This document shows positions 23,344 through 32,869 of a stretch of DNA of 64,000 nt, one piece after another; within the stretch, counting starts at the first letter, position 1; each line of letters begins with the position of its first letter. The position numbers and the translations under genes are program-made. The notes below the pieces were generated by a model, which had not been told where the DNA came from, made no database searches, and was given only the letters and a program-made list of their open reading frames with translations. The stretch spans positions 248,001 through 312,000 of the forward strand of contig NZ_CP155793.1 of NCBI RefSeq assembly GCF_039729145.1, written 5' to 3'. The stretch is from Microbacterium sp. SY138 (GTDB lineage Bacteria > Actinomycetota > Actinomycetes > Actinomycetales > Microbacteriaceae).

Positions 23344-25890
23344 TCAGGCGGATGTCTCCCGCGTCGGCACCGAGTCGGTCGTGGTCGGAACGGCCACGGC
23401 CTTCATGCCGGGGTGGTCGCGTTCGAGCGCCGCTCCTTCCATGTCGACGTTCGGCAGGATGCGGTCGAGCCAGCGCGGCAGCCACCAGGCCGAGCGTCCG
23501 AGCAGGTGCATGAGCGCGGGCATCAGCAGCATGCGCACCACGAACGCGTCGAGCAGCACGCCGAACGCGAGACCGAAGCCGATGGAGCGGATGATCGTCG
23601 ACTCCGAGAAGATGAACCCGCCGAACACCGACACCATGATGAGGGCGGCGGCGATCACGACCGAGCGGCCGGCGCGGAAGCCCTGGGCGACGGCATCCCG
23701 CGCCGAGGCGCCGTGCACGTACGCCTCGCGCATGCCGGAGGCGAGGAACAGCTGGTAGTCCATCGCGAGTCCGAACAGGATGCCGACGAGGATCACGGGA
23801 AGGAAGCTGAGGATCGGCCCGGTGCTGTGCAGTCCGATGATCTCGGCGCCCCAGCCGAACTGGAACACCGCCACGATCAGGCCGTACGTCGCGAAGAGCG
23901 ACAGCACGAACCCGCCGGTTGCGATGATGGGCACGAGCAGCGACCGGAACACCACGATCATGATGAGCAGCGAGAGCCCGACCACGACCACGAGGTAGAG
24001 CGGCAGGACTCCGGCCAGCGCCTCGGAGATGTCGATGTTGATCGCGGCCTGTCCGGCGACGCCCAGAGTGATGCCGTCGCCGATCGCGGGCATCGAGCGC
24101 AGGTCCTGCACGAGCTTCTCGGTCGAGGCGCTGTTCGGTCCCTCCTTCGGCACGACCTGGAACGCGAGCAGCGTGTTGTCGTCGGACGTCGCGATCGGCG
24201 CGACGGCCACCACGTCGTCCTGGTCGGCGATGGCCTGGGCGATCGTGACCTGCGTGGAGAGCAGGTCGTCGTCGCTGACGGCATCGTCGAGGGTCGCGGT
24301 GACCAGCAGCGGTCCGTTCGCGCCCTCGCCGAACTGCTCGTCGACGGTCTGGAACGCGCGGTAGCTGGTCGAGTCGCTCGGTTCGCTCGATCCGTCGGGC
24401 AGCCCGAGGCGCATCGACATGGCGGGGATGGCGATGATCAGCAGGGCGACCACGCTCACGAGCGCGGTGACGACGGCGCGGAGGGTCGACATGCGCTTCA
24501 CGGGCTTGCCTGCCGCGTGCTCCTGGCCGATCGTTCCCCGCGCTCGTCGGCTGAGCAGGCGCGTGCCGACGAGGCCGAGGATGGCGGGGGCGAGGGTGAT
24601 CGCGACGAGCACGGCCACCGCGACGCAGACCGCGCCGACTGTGCCCATGAGGCCGAGGAAGGGCACGCCGGTCACGTTGAGGGCGAGCAGTGCGACGATC
24701 ACGGTCGTGCCGGCGAACACGACGGCCGTGCCGGAGGTGCCCGTGGCGAGGCCGATGGATTCACGCACCGGCACCCCGGCGAGCAGCTGTTTGCGGTGTC
24801 TGTTGACGATGAACAGCGAGTAGTCGATGCCGACCGCGAGCCCGAGCATCACACCCAGCACCGGGGTCACCGAGGCCATGTTCACCACGCCGGAGAAGGC
24901 GAGGGATGCCGTGACGCCGACGCCCACACCCACGATGGCGGTGACGATCGGGAGGGCGGCGGCGATGAGGGAGCCGAGCATCACGATGAGGACGATCGCC
25001 GCGAATGCGAGGCCGACCGCCTCGCCGATGCCGAAGATCTCCGGGACGCCCTGTGCGATGTCGGTGCCGAAGTCGACCTCGACACCGTCGACGGGGGAAG
25101 ATGCGAAGTGGTCGATCGCGCCCTGCTTCACCTCTTCGGAGAGTTCGAGGCGCGGGTCGACGAACGAGATGTTGACGATGGCGGTCGATCCGTCTTCGGA
25201 GACCACGCCGATGCCGTCGGCCAGATCGAGGAGGGTCGAGCCCAGCTCCACCTGATCGGCGTTGTCGTCGAGGGTGATGCGCGACTGGTCGAGCTCGGCG
25301 TTCTGGGCCGCGACCTGCGCCAGCTGGGCGTTCACCGCGGCGATCTGCGCGTCGAGGGCGGCGAGCTGTGCGGACCCGGCACCGGACTGCTCGGCCTGGG
25401 TGCGGGCCGCCGTGAGCTGTGTGAGCCCGGCTTCGAGCTGCGCGCGTCCGTCGTCGAGCTGGGTCTGGGCGGCATCCAGCTGCGCGCGGCCGTCGGTGAT
25501 CTGGGTCTGGCCGTCGGCGAGCTGCTGCGCCTGCTCGTCCTGCTGCTTCTGCGCGTCGAACGGATCGATCACCCCGGCGACGCCGTCGAGATCCTCGGCG
25601 CTCGCGGCGAGGTCGGAGATCTCCTTCTTCTGGTCGTCGGTGAACGGAGACCCGTCTTCGGTCCGGTAGACCACCGTGCCGGTGCCGCCGGCCGTGTCGG
25701 GCAGCTTGTCGGCGAGCTCGTCGGTGACCGCGCCCGAGGCGGTGCCGGGGATGTCGAAGCTGTTGCTCAGCGTGCCGCCGAGGGTCAGGAAGGCTCCCAC
25801 GCCGATACCGAGGATCAGGACCCACGAGACGATCACCGTCCACGCCTTGCGTGCAGCGAACGAACCCAGACGGTACAGCAGTGATGCCAC
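23344..25890 (-). CDS. MMPL family RND-type membrane transporter
   Basis: This 848-aa protein has one N-terminal membrane helix (AWTVIVSWVLILGIGVGAFL), a large outer loop, five helices, a second loop and six helices, the MMPL duplication. The first outer loop has long heptad repeats rich in Ala/Gln/Asp (about residues 125-225), as in YhgE-like and MmpL-type exporters. GTG 25890 has AAGGAG at good distance. The divergent TetR gene is the probable repressor. It is likely to export lipids or drugs. Confidence 0.88.
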   Translation of the reverse strand: MASLLYRLGSFAARKAWTVIVSWVLILGIGVGAFLTLGGTLSNSFDIPGTASGAVTDELADKLPDTAGGTGTVVYRTEDGSPFTDDQKKEISDLAASAEDLDGVAGVIDPFDAQKQQDEQAQQLADGQTQITDGRAQLDAAQTQLDDGRAQLEAGLTQLTAARTQAEQSGAGSAQLAALDAQIAAVNAQLAQVAAQNAELDQSRITLDDNADQVELGSTLLDLADGIGVVSEDGSTAIVNISFVDPRLELSEEVKQGAIDHFASSPVDGVEVDFGTDIAQGVPEIFGIGEAVGLAFAAIVLIVMLGSLIAAALPIVTAIVGVGVGVTASLAFSGVVNMASVTPVLGVMLGLAVGIDYSLFIVNRHRKQLLAGVPVRESIGLATGTSGTAVVFAGTTVIVALLALNVTGVPFLGLMGTVGAVCVAVAVLVAITLAPAILGLVGTRLLSRRARGTIGQEHAAGKPVKRMSTLRAVVTALVSVVALLIIAIPAMSMRLGLPDGSSEPSDSTSYRAFQTVDEQFGEGANGPLLVTATLDDAVSDDDLLSTQVTIAQAIADQDDVVAVAPIATSDDNTLLAFQVVPKEGPNSASTEKLVQDLRSMPAIGDGITLGVAGQAAINIDISEALAGVLPLYLVVVVGLSLLIMIVVFRSLLVPIIATGGFVLSLFATYGLIVAVFQFGWGAEIIGLHSTGPILSFLPVILVGILFGLAMDYQLFLASGMREAYVHGASARDAVAQGFRAGRSVVIAAALIMVSVFGGFIFSESTIIRSIGFGLAFGVLLDAFVVRMLLMPALMHLLGRSAWWLPRWLDRILPNVDMEGAALERDHPGMKAVAVPTTTDSVPTRETSA

Positions 25891-25959
25891 AGTGGTCTCC
25901 TTCAGACTCGAAGATCATACGGCACGTCTCGTCTAGAGATCTGTGGCTATCCTGAATCC

Positions 25960-26532
25960 ATGGTCAACGAGCACCGGAGCGGGCCCGTGCGCAGCACGGC
26001 GGCGCGCGAGGCGATCCTCGATGCGACCTCCCGACTGTTCCATGCGCAGGGGTACGACCGGCTCACGATCGAGGGCATCGCGAAGGAAGCCGGGGTCGGC
26101 AAGCAGACGATCTACCGCTGGTGGCCGTCGCGCGGCGCGCTGATCGCCGACTGTCTCGTGGACGGACGTCTCATCCCGGTGGACTTCGTCGTGCCCGACA
26201 CGGGCGACCTGTTCGCCGACGTCGAGACGTGGTTGCAGTCGGTCTTCACGATCCTCGCGAGCGCGCAGGGTCAGGCTCTGCTGCAGTCGCTGGTCGCGGC
26301 TGCCGCCGAAGATGCTGCGGTCGGTGCGCACCTCGGTGGAAGCCTGGGCGTCGAGCAGCACCTGTCTGAGCGCTTGAGGGGCGGGATCCGCGACGGTCAG
26401 TTGCCGGAAGATGCACCGATCGCGCAGATCGGTCGGGCGATCCTCGGCGCGATCATCGTGGAGTCGCTCGGACGGGAGAGCCACGGACCCGACGGGATCA
26501 TCGAGCTGACGAGGTACCTCTTCACCCGCTGA
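25960..26532 (+). CDS. TetR family regulator
   Basis: This 190-aa protein has an N-terminal helix-turn-helix (REAILDATSRLFHAQGYDRLTIEGIAKEAGVGKQTIYRWW, given here only to mark residues about 17-55) and a ligand-binding C-terminal half. It is divergent from the MMPL exporter with 69 bp between. The imperfect palindrome TCTCGTCTAGAGA (25927-25939) is a possible operator. Its DNA-binding domain is very like that of the TetR protein at 37314. Confidence 0.87.
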   Translation: MVNEHRSGPVRSTAAREAILDATSRLFHAQGYDRLTIEGIAKEAGVGKQTIYRWWPSRGALIADCLVDGRLIPVDFVVPDTGDLFADVETWLQSVFTILASAQGQALLQSLVAAAAEDAAVGAHLGGSLGVEQHLSERLRGGIRDGQLPEDAPIAQIGRAILGAIIVESLGRESHGPDGIIELTRYLFTR

Positions 26533-26554
26533 GCGGCAGGTGCTGTCCCGTGTC

Positions 26555-26710
26555 TCAGCCGAGGAGCAGGGTCAGCACGGTCGCGCCGCCACCGCCGAGG
26601 ATGAGCGCGATGATGACGGTCCAGGCGACGATGCGGATGCGCCGGTTGCGCTTCTCGCCGAGGTCGCCGTAGTCCTCGTCGTTCGGGTTCTGGCGGCTGA
26701 CCTCGCTCAT
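26555..26710 (-). CDS. Small membrane protein coupled to purL
   Basis: This 51-aa protein is short and easily missed. It starts [20 protein letters not shown], then a basic stretch RNRRIR, then one hydrophobic helix ([17 protein letters not shown] and VLTLLLG). Its ATG overlaps the purL stop (ATGA), so it is translated from the purL message. The acidic N-terminus followed by a positive flank predicts an N-in single-pass protein. Function unknown. Confidence 0.7.
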   Translation of the reverse strand: MSEVSRQNPNDEDYGDLGEKRNRRIRIVAWTVIIALILGGGGATVLTLLLG

Positions 26711-29040
26711 GCGCTGACCTGCTCCGTGACGGTCGGGCCGAAGTACGACGGGAGGGTGGCCTGCGAGCGCTCACGCAGCTCGGCGGCCGACACGGTGAAG
26801 ACGCCCTGCACCTCGAGCTTCGCGCCCTCGCTGTCGGTCACGCCGATGCGCATCACCGGGTAGTCGCGTCCTTCGCAGAGGCCGCGGAACTTCACGTCAT
26901 CCTCACGGGGCACGGTCACGATCACGCGGCCGGTCGACTCGGAGAACAGGGCGGTTGCGGCGTCCACTCCGTCGCGCTCGATGATCTCGTTCAACCAGAC
27001 GCGAGCTCCGACGCCGAAGCGCATGACGCCCTCGGCGAGCGCCTGCGCGAGGCCTCCCTCGGAGAGGTCGTGCGCCGAGGAGATCAGCCATTCGTCGCGG
27101 GCTGCCGACAGCAGACCGGCGAGGCGCTTCTCGCCCGCGAGGTCGACCTTCGGGGGCAGACCGCCCAGGTGCTGGTGCACGACCTCTGCCCATGCCGAGC
27201 CGGAGAGCTCGGTCGAGGTGGTGCCGAGCAGGTAGATGTTCTGGCCCTCGTCCTGCCATCCGGAGGGGATGCGGCGCGAGACGTCGTCGATGATGCCGAG
27301 CACGCCGACCAGCGGGGTCGGGTGGATCGGCACGTCGCCGGTCTGGTTGTAGAACGAGACGTTGCCGCCGGTGACCGGGGTGCCCAGCTCGTAGCAGCCG
27401 TCGGCCAGGCCGTCGACCGTCTGGCCGAACTGCCACATGACCTCGGGGTTCTCGGGAGAGCCGAAGTTCAGGCAGTCGGTGATCGCGGTCGGCACGGCGC
27501 CGGTGACGGCGACGTTGCGGTACGCCTCGGCCAGGGCCAGCTGTGCGCCCGCGTACGGGTCGAGCTGGCAGTAGCGGCCGTTGGCATCGGTCGAGACCGC
27601 GAAGCCGAGACCCGATTCCTCGTCGACGCGGATCATGCCGGCGTCGTCGGGGAACGAGAGGGCCGTGTTGCCGAGCACGTAGTAGTCGTACTGGTTGGTG
27701 ATCCAGCTCGTGTCTGCGAGGTTCGGTGAGGCGACGAGGTTCAGGAACTGCTCGCGCAGCGTCTCCGGGTCGGTCGCGCGGGGCAGGTTCTCGGCGGCAT
27801 CCGCCTGGAGGGCGTCGATCCACGTCGGGTAGGCGACCGGGCGGTCGTAGACGGGGCCGTCGACCGCGACCGTCGAGGGGTCGACGTCGACGATGCGCTC
27901 GCCCTGCCAGTCGATGATGAGGCGTCCGTCACCGGTGACCTCGCCGAGCACGGAGGTCTCGACCTCCCACTTGTTCACGACCTCGAGGAAGGCATCGAGC
28001 TTCTCGGGCGCGACGATCGCCATCATGCGCTCCTGCGACTCCGACATGAGGATCTCCTCGGCCGTGAGCGTGGGGTCGCGCAGCAGCACGTTGTCGAGCG
28101 AGACCTTCATGCCGCTGTTGCCGTTGGCCGCGAGCTCGCTGGTCGCGCACGAGATGCCGGCGGCACCGAGGTCCTGGATCGCCTCGACGAGCTCGCCGCG
28201 GTACAGCTCGAGGCAGCACTCGATGAGCACCTTCTCGGCGAACGGGTCGCCCACCTGCACCGCGGGGCGCTTGGTCGGGCCGGTCGAGTCGAAGGAGTCG
28301 GACGCGAGGATGCTCGCGCCGCCGATGCCGTCGCCACCCGTGCGCGCACCGAACAGGACGACCTTGTTGCCGACGCCGGTCGCGTTCGCGAGCTTGAGGT
28401 CTTCATGACGCAGCACGCCCACCGCGAGGGCGTTCACGAGCGGGTTGGCCTGGTAGACGGCGTCGAAGACCGTCTCGCCGCCGATGTTCGGGAGTCCCAG
28501 GCAGTTGCCGTAGAAGCTGATGCCGCTGGTCACGCCGTGCACGACGCGGGCGGTGTCGGGGTGGTCGACTGCACCGAAGCGCAGGGCGTCCATGACTGCG
28601 ACCGGGCGGGCGCCCATCGAGATGATGTCGCGGACGATGCCGCCGACGCCGGTCGCCGCACCCTGGAAGGGCTCGATGAACGACGGGTGGTTGTGCGACT
28701 CGGCCTTGAAGGTGACGGCCCAGCCCTCGCCGACGTCGACGACGCCCGCGTTCTGGCCCATGCCCACCATCAGGCGTTCCTTCATCTCGTCGCTGACCTT
28801 CTGGCCGAAGCGGCGCAGGTAGTTCTTCGACGACTTGTAGGAGCAGTGCTCGCTCCACATGACGGAGTACATCGCCAGCTCGCCCGAGGTCGGGCGGCGT
28901 CCGAGGATCTCCTTGATGCGCGCGTACTCGTCGGGCTTGAGTCCGAGGGCCGCGTACGGCTGCTCCTTCTCGGGCGTCGCGATCGCGTTCTCGACGGAGT
29001 CGGGGACGTGCTGGTGGGAAGGTGCAGGGGCGGTGGTCAC
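26707..29040 (-). CDS. purL: Phosphoribosylformylglycinamidine synthase subunit II
   Basis: This protein of about 777 aa belongs to the small-type PurL, which works with PurS and PurQ to convert FGAR to FGAM with ATP and glutamine-derived ammonia in purine synthesis. Landmarks are [75 protein letters not shown] and the repeat half with [21 protein letters not shown] 29040 was preferred because GGAG lies 5 nt upstream; the GTG two codons earlier overlaps that site. Confidence 0.95.
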   Translation of the reverse strand: MTTAPAPSHQHVPDSVENAIATPEKEQPYAALGLKPDEYARIKEILGRRPTSGELAMYSVMWSEHCSYKSSKNYLRRFGQKVSDEMKERLMVGMGQNAGVVDVGEGWAVTFKAESHNHPSFIEPFQGAATGVGGIVRDIISMGARPVAVMDALRFGAVDHPDTARVVHGVTSGISFYGNCLGLPNIGGETVFDAVYQANPLVNALAVGVLRHEDLKLANATGVGNKVVLFGARTGGDGIGGASILASDSFDSTGPTKRPAVQVGDPFAEKVLIECCLELYRGELVEAIQDLGAAGISCATSELAANGNSGMKVSLDNVLLRDPTLTAEEILMSESQERMMAIVAPEKLDAFLEVVNKWEVETSVLGEVTGDGRLIIDWQGERIVDVDPSTVAVDGPVYDRPVAYPTWIDALQADAAENLPRATDPETLREQFLNLVASPNLADTSWITNQYDYYVLGNTALSFPDDAGMIRVDEESGLGFAVSTDANGRYCQLDPYAGAQLALAEAYRNVAVTGAVPTAITDCLNFGSPENPEVMWQFGQTVDGLADGCYELGTPVTGGNVSFYNQTGDVPIHPTPLVGVLGIIDDVSRRIPSGWQDEGQNIYLLGTTSTELSGSAWAEVVHQHLGGLPPKVDLAGEKRLAGLLSAARDEWLISSAHDLSEGGLAQALAEGVMRFGVGARVWLNEIIERDGVDAATALFSESTGRVIVTVPREDDVKFRGLCEGRDYPVMRIGVTDSEGAKLEVQGVFTVSAAELRERSQATLPSYFGPTVTEQVSA

Positions 29041-29120
29041 GCGCACTCCAAAGGAAGGGGCCGGCGGGGCAGGTCCAGTCTACCGGCGTGGGTGGGGCCG
29101 CTCTTCCGCGGGATGCGGAG

Positions 29121-29235
29121 TCAGAGTCGGTCGATGAGGACGGCGGCGATGTCTCTCCGCGTGTGAAGCACGCGGTGCACTCGTACAGCATCAGGGTCGT
29201 CGGTGTAGAAGACGAGGCACGGGTCACAGTTCGGC
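29121..29235 (-). pseudogene. Possible C-terminal remnant of an unidentified gene
   Basis: On the minus strand a protein-like stretch CLVFYTDDPDAVRVHRVLH, then TRRDIAAVLIDRL, reaches a stop at 29121-29123. It has no plausible start of its own. Its upstream continuation runs antisense through the truncated VOC gene that begins at 29236. It may be the tail of a gene whose front was lost at the same junction. Speculative. Confidence 0.25.
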
Positions 29236-29574
29236 GTGCACGAGGGTGTCCCCGGCTTCGACAAGATCGTGTTCGGGCAGCTCGATTCCCCCGCGGGCAT
29301 CCGCCTGATGGCCTACGACATCCCGGGCCAGGATGACCAGGACCCGGCGGCGACGGCCGGGACCACGCGCCGTGAGAACGGAGCGACCATCACCGACCGC
29401 ACCTTCTTCCAGTCGCTGCGGGCAGACTCCCCCGACGAGGTCCAGGGGTACTGGGACGGGCTCTCCGAGGGCGCGACAATCGTCGAGCCGTTGGCCGCGT
29501 CGGCGTGGTCGTCCGGCTTCGGCATGCTCACCGACCGCTTCGGCGTGACCTGGGTGCTCGACGTCGCCGGTTGA
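29236..29574 (+). pseudogene. PhnB-type VOC protein lacking its N-terminal part
   Basis: The 112 residues match the second part of PhnB-like VOC proteins: PGFDKIVFGQLDSPAGIRLMAYD, TFFQSLRADSPDEVQGYWDGL and a closing FGVTWVLDV. The family's opening strand and first helix (usually 40-50 residues with a 'FYxxxFGG'-type motif) are missing. A stop lies 10 codons upstream in frame, and the GTG at 29236 has no ribosome-binding site. It is more likely a decayed or truncated gene than a working short version. Confidence 0.55.
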
Positions 29575-29607
29575 GCCTCGGTTCCGGACACTGTCCCGGG
29601 AGTCGCG

Positions 29608-29691
29608 TGCACAACTCAGGAGAAGTTCTGCAGATTCGACTCTGGGAGGGGATTCGAGCCATCTGCGGGGCGAGTCTCCGGAGTTGTTCAC
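29608..29691. repeat. 84-bp imperfect palindrome
   Basis: GTGCACAACTCAGGAGA (29608-29624) faces TCTCCGGAGTTGTTCAC (29675-29691), with an inner pair built on CAGATTCGA (29631-29639) and TCGAGCCATCTG. It lies after the truncated VOC gene and before the aminotransferase. It may be a terminator or a dispersed repeat. Confidence 0.65.
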
Positions 29692-29821
29692 GCCCCGGCC
29701 GGGGCCCCGTCGGCTGGCCGTCTCTCGGCGGGGCCCGGAATCGCGTCACGTATGGAAACGCGAAATGCGACGGCGCAGCGGTGTCCGTAGATTGGTCGGA
29801 GCCGTTGCGAATGGAGTCCCC

Positions 29822-29872
29822 GTGTCCGAGATCCGCGTCCTGCACGCGTCCTGTATCGACGCCGTCGGCTGA
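29822..29872 (+). CDS. Putative 16-aa leader peptide upstream of aminotransferase
   Basis: GTG start with GGAG (29813-29816) 5 nt upstream, encoding VSEIRVLHASCIDAVG, then TGA 19 bp before the aminotransferase ATG. It contains one Cys codon. Because MalY/PatB enzymes act in sulfur amino-acid metabolism, a translated leader sensing cysteine is conceivable. No attenuator was resolved by eye. Confidence 0.35.
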   Translation: MSEIRVLHASCIDAVG

Positions 29873-29891
29873 GCCGGCGGGCACCCAGATC

Positions 29892-31088
29892 ATGACCACG
29901 GACCGTTCCTCGCAACCGTCGCATCCCTTCGATGCGCGCACCCGTCTCTTCCTCGATCGGCCGCAGAGTCGCAAGTGGAGTCTGCATCCCGGTCGCATTG
30001 GGGCATGGGTGGCGGAGATGGATTTCGGGGTCGCTCCCGAGATCGCCGAGGCACTGCATCGCGCGATCGACGACGAGAATCTCGGCTACCTCTCCCCTCC
30101 GCAGGCCGCGGAGCTGGGGGAGGCGACGGCCGAGTGGATGCAGGATGAGTACGGCTGGGCGGTCGACCCCGAGCGTGTGCATCCGGTCTCGGACGTGATG
30201 GCGGCGCTCGGTGTCGCGGTGCAGGAGTATGCGCCCGCGGGGTCGCCCGTGATCGTGCCGACTCCGGCGTACATGCCGTTCCTGACATACCTGCCGGCGA
30301 TCGGGCATCCGGTGATCGAGGTCCCCGGCGTCGAGATCGACGGGCGCTGGCAGCACGATCTGCAGCGCATCGACGAGGCGTTCGCTGCAGGGGCGCGGAC
30401 GCTCGTGCTCTGCAATCCGCACAACCCGACCGGCACGATCGTCGGACGTGAGGAGCTGGAGGCGATCGCCGAGATCGTCGAGCGGCACGGCGGGCGGGTT
30501 TTCGCGGACGAGATCCACGCGCCGCTGCGTTACGACGGTGCGCCGTTCGTGCCCTACGCGTCGGTGTCGGCGGCGACGGCCGCGCACACGGTCACGGGGA
30601 CGAGCGCGTCGAAGGCGTGGAACATCCCGGGGCTGAAGACTGCGCAGCTGATCACCTCGAACGATGCCGACCAGCAGCTGTACAAGCGGTTCGGGTTCGC
30701 GGTGCAGCATGGCGCGGCGACCCTTGGCGTGGTGGCCTCGACGGCGGCGTATCGGGCGGGAAAGCCGTGGCTGACGGAGGTGATCGCGTACCTCGACGGA
30801 TCGCGGCACGAGCTCGCGCGGCTGGTGGACGAGCATCTTCCCGGGGCTGTGTATCGCGTGCCCGAGGCGACGTACATCGGGTGGATCGACACCTCCGCGC
30901 TGGGGATCCCTGAGCCGCCAGCCGAGTTCTTTCGTGAGCGGGCCGGGGTCGTGCTGACCGAGGGGCGGCTGCTCGGGCGTGGCGCCGAGGGTCATGTTCG
31001 GGTGGTCTTCGCGACACCGCGTCCGATCCTCGAAGAGGCGTTCGTGGCGATGGGTGATGCCGTGCGCCTGGCGGGTCTCACGGTCTGA
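29892..31088 (+). CDS. MalY/PatB family PLP-dependent aminotransferase (putative C-S lyase)
   Basis: This 398-aa fold-type I enzyme has CNPHNPTGTIV for the Asn that contacts the cofactor, VFADEIHAPLRYDG for the Asp, and TSASKAWNIPGLK with the Schiff-base Lys. The VAEMDFGVAPEIAEAL opening and the DEIHxxL motif are typical of MalY/PatB proteins, which cleave cystathionine or other C-S substrates. ATG 29892 has only a weak ribosome-binding site and may depend on the leader ORF ending 19 bp upstream. Confidence 0.88.
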   Translation: MTTDRSSQPSHPFDARTRLFLDRPQSRKWSLHPGRIGAWVAEMDFGVAPEIAEALHRAIDDENLGYLSPPQAAELGEATAEWMQDEYGWAVDPERVHPVSDVMAALGVAVQEYAPAGSPVIVPTPAYMPFLTYLPAIGHPVIEVPGVEIDGRWQHDLQRIDEAFAAGARTLVLCNPHNPTGTIVGREELEAIAEIVERHGGRVFADEIHAPLRYDGAPFVPYASVSAATAAHTVTGTSASKAWNIPGLKTAQLITSNDADQQLYKRFGFAVQHGAATLGVVASTAAYRAGKPWLTEVIAYLDGSRHELARLVDEHLPGAVYRVPEATYIGWIDTSALGIPEPPAEFFRERAGVVLTEGRLLGRGAEGHVRVVFATPRPILEEAFVAMGDAVRLAGLTV

Positions 31089-31184
31089 GCCGGGGGTGCT
31101 CGGGCGGCGCCGTGGATGCTGTCAAGCCCCTCTGTCGTGTCGGTGGTCTCACGTAGAAAGGGATACGAGAGAAGGGATCCCGCC

Positions 31185-31415
31185 ATGGCTGCAGGCGACA
31201 TCGAGACGTTCCACCGCAACGGCATCTGGTTCAACCGCATCGAAGGGGAATCGCAGACGTTGGGGAGCAGTTTCGAGAGTGAAGCCGAGGCGGTCAAGGT
31301 CGGTCGCAGCGCGGCGGTCGCACGTCAGGTCGAGCACACGGTGCGGACGGAAGAGGGCCCGTCGGCCGACTCCTCCGCGTACGACCTGCACCCGCGCGAG
31401 TTGATCGGCCGATGA
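31185..31415 (+). CDS. DUF2188 domain protein
   Basis: This 76-aa protein is essentially one DUF2188 domain: IETFHRNGIWFNRIEGE, then an Ala/Glu helix and VGRSAAVARQVEHTVR. Members are small and of unknown function. A good GAAGGGA ribosome-binding site precedes ATG 31185. The stop overlaps the next start (ATGA). Confidence 0.75.
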   Translation: MAAGDIETFHRNGIWFNRIEGESQTLGSSFESEAEAVKVGRSAAVARQVEHTVRTEEGPSADSSAYDLHPRELIGR

Positions 31416-32182
31416 CGGTGGTGTCGGACTCAGACCCTCCTGCCCGGTCTGCGCGTCGGATGCAGTTGCAGGTATGTGTCAACGGCGCCCGTGATGCGGT
31501 CGAGCACCCGTGGCTGAGCGCGGATGCCTCGGTCGTGGCCGACGACGCCGCGCGTGCGGTGGCTGCGGGAGCGCAGGAGGTGCACGTGCACCCGAAGGAT
31601 GCGGCGGGTCGTGACAGTCTCGCCGCCGATGATGTCGCGCGGTGGGTGCGGGCGGTGCGGACCGCGATTCCCGGTGCGCCGGTCGGCGTGACCACGGGGG
31701 CGTGGGCCGAGCCCGATGTCGCGCGTCGTCTCGCCGCGATCGAGTCGTGGACGGAGCTGCCCGATCACGCATCGGTCAATTGGCACGAGGCCGGTGCCGA
31801 CGAGGTGGCCGCCCTGCTGCTGAAGCGTGGAGTCGCGGTCGAGGCCGGTCTGTGGGACGCGGCCGGTTTCGAGGTGTGGAAACGTTCGCCGGTGAGAGGT
31901 GAGTGCCTACGGGTGCTGATCGAGCTTCCCGATGAACCGACCGAGCTGCTGCGCGACCACGCCGAGGGGATGATCGCGCACGTCGAGCTCGAAGAGCCCG
32001 ACCTGCCGGTTCTGCTCCATGGCGAAGAGGGGTCGACCTGGCCGGTGTTCGACCTCGCGGTCGAGCTCGGGCTGGCGTCGCGCATCGGGTTGGAAGACAC
32101 TCTGCTGCTCCCCGACGGTGCGCCCGCGCCCGGGAACGCCGCGCTGGTGCGGGCGGCCGTGGCGCGGATGCGGGGAGTCTGA
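31412..32182 (+). CDS. BKACE family (3-keto-5-aminohexanoate cleavage-like) protein
   Basis: This 256-aa TIM-barrel protein belongs to the beta-keto acid cleavage enzyme group (formerly DUF849): LQVCVNGARDAVEHPWL at the start, QEVHVHPKDAAGRDSLA with the zinc-binding His-x-His, and VNWHEAGADEVAALL. These enzymes condense a beta-keto acid with acetyl-CoA. The length is slightly below that of typical members. The first 16 residues are non-conserved, and M17 is an alternative start. Confidence 0.78.
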   Translation: MTVVSDSDPPARSARRMQLQVCVNGARDAVEHPWLSADASVVADDAARAVAAGAQEVHVHPKDAAGRDSLAADDVARWVRAVRTAIPGAPVGVTTGAWAEPDVARRLAAIESWTELPDHASVNWHEAGADEVAALLLKRGVAVEAGLWDAAGFEVWKRSPVRGECLRVLIELPDEPTELLRDHAEGMIAHVELEEPDLPVLLHGEEGSTWPVFDLAVELGLASRIGLEDTLLLPDGAPAPGNAALVRAAVARMRGV

Positions 32183-32217
32183 CCGGGCAGGTGCACGGGG
32201 TGCGGCATCCTGGGGCG

Positions 32218-32376
32218 ATGTTCTCCGACTCGCTCGTACCCTTCATCCTCATGAACCTCGCGTACATCCTCATCGGGATCCTCGTCTCCTGGCTGGTGAT
32301 CTATTCGGCCGTGCGCGCGGCGCTGACATCGCACCGTCAGGCGATGGCGAGAGACGGGCGGCCCGGTCAGGTGTGA
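32218..32376 (+). CDS. Small single-pass membrane protein
   Basis: This 52-aa protein has one hydrophobic helix, LVPFILMNLAYILIGILVSW and following residues, and a basic polar tail ending ARDGRPGQV. It follows the BKACE gene by 35 bp. No family recognised. The start at ATG 32218 has only GGGG upstream. Confidence 0.55.
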   Translation: MFSDSLVPFILMNLAYILIGILVSWLVIYSAVRAALTSHRQAMARDGRPGQV

Positions 32377-32413
32377 CCGGAGAGCGTCGAGCACCGCCAC
32401 CTAGACTCCCGCC

Positions 32414-32860
32414 ATGCCGTTCTCCGACTACGTCCAGTCCATCCGCGCGCGGATCGGTCATGATCTTCTGCTGCTGCCGGGTGTGACCGCGGTGATCCGC
32501 GAGGGCGATCGTTTCCTTCTCGCGCGCGCGGCGAGTTCGGAGCAATGGGGTCTGATCGGTGGTGGGGTCGAGCCGGGGGAGGATCCGGACGAGGCGATCG
32601 CCCGAGAGGTGCAGGAGGAGATCGGCGCCCGCATCCGCGTCACGGGGATCGTCGGCGCCTTCGGTGGCGAATCGCTCGTCGTGACGTATCCGAACGGGGA
32701 TCGCGTGTCGTACGTGTCGACTGCGTTCGCGTGCGAACTGCTTGATCCGCCTGTGCCCGATCAAGACGAGGTCGTCGAGGTCGGATGGTTTACGCGCGCC
32801 GAAGTCGCCGAGCTGCCGCATCCGCTCTGGGTCGACCGGATGTTGGCCGGGGCCCACTAG
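32414..32860 (+). CDS. NUDIX hydrolase
   Basis: This 148-aa protein has a complete Nudix box: GGGVEPGEDPDEAIAREV followed by QEEIGA, fitting Gx5Ex7REUxEExGU. The flanking region (LLLPGVTAVIREGDRFLLARA) is typical of MutT-like sanitising enzymes with broad substrates. It hydrolyses nucleoside diphosphate linked compounds; the substrate is not predictable. Confidence 0.9.
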   Translation: MPFSDYVQSIRARIGHDLLLLPGVTAVIREGDRFLLARAASSEQWGLIGGGVEPGEDPDEAIAREVQEEIGARIRVTGIVGAFGGESLVVTYPNGDRVSYVSTAFACELLDPPVPDQDEVVEVGWFTRAEVAELPHPLWVDRMLAGAH

Positions 32861-32869
32861 GGCGTGCCG

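Noticed and set aside
23266..25884. Very long plus-strand open frame (over 850 codons)
   Set aside because: It is antisense to the MMPL transporter, is extremely His/Glu/Arg-rich by composition and has no domain. Such mirror frames are common in high-GC DNA.
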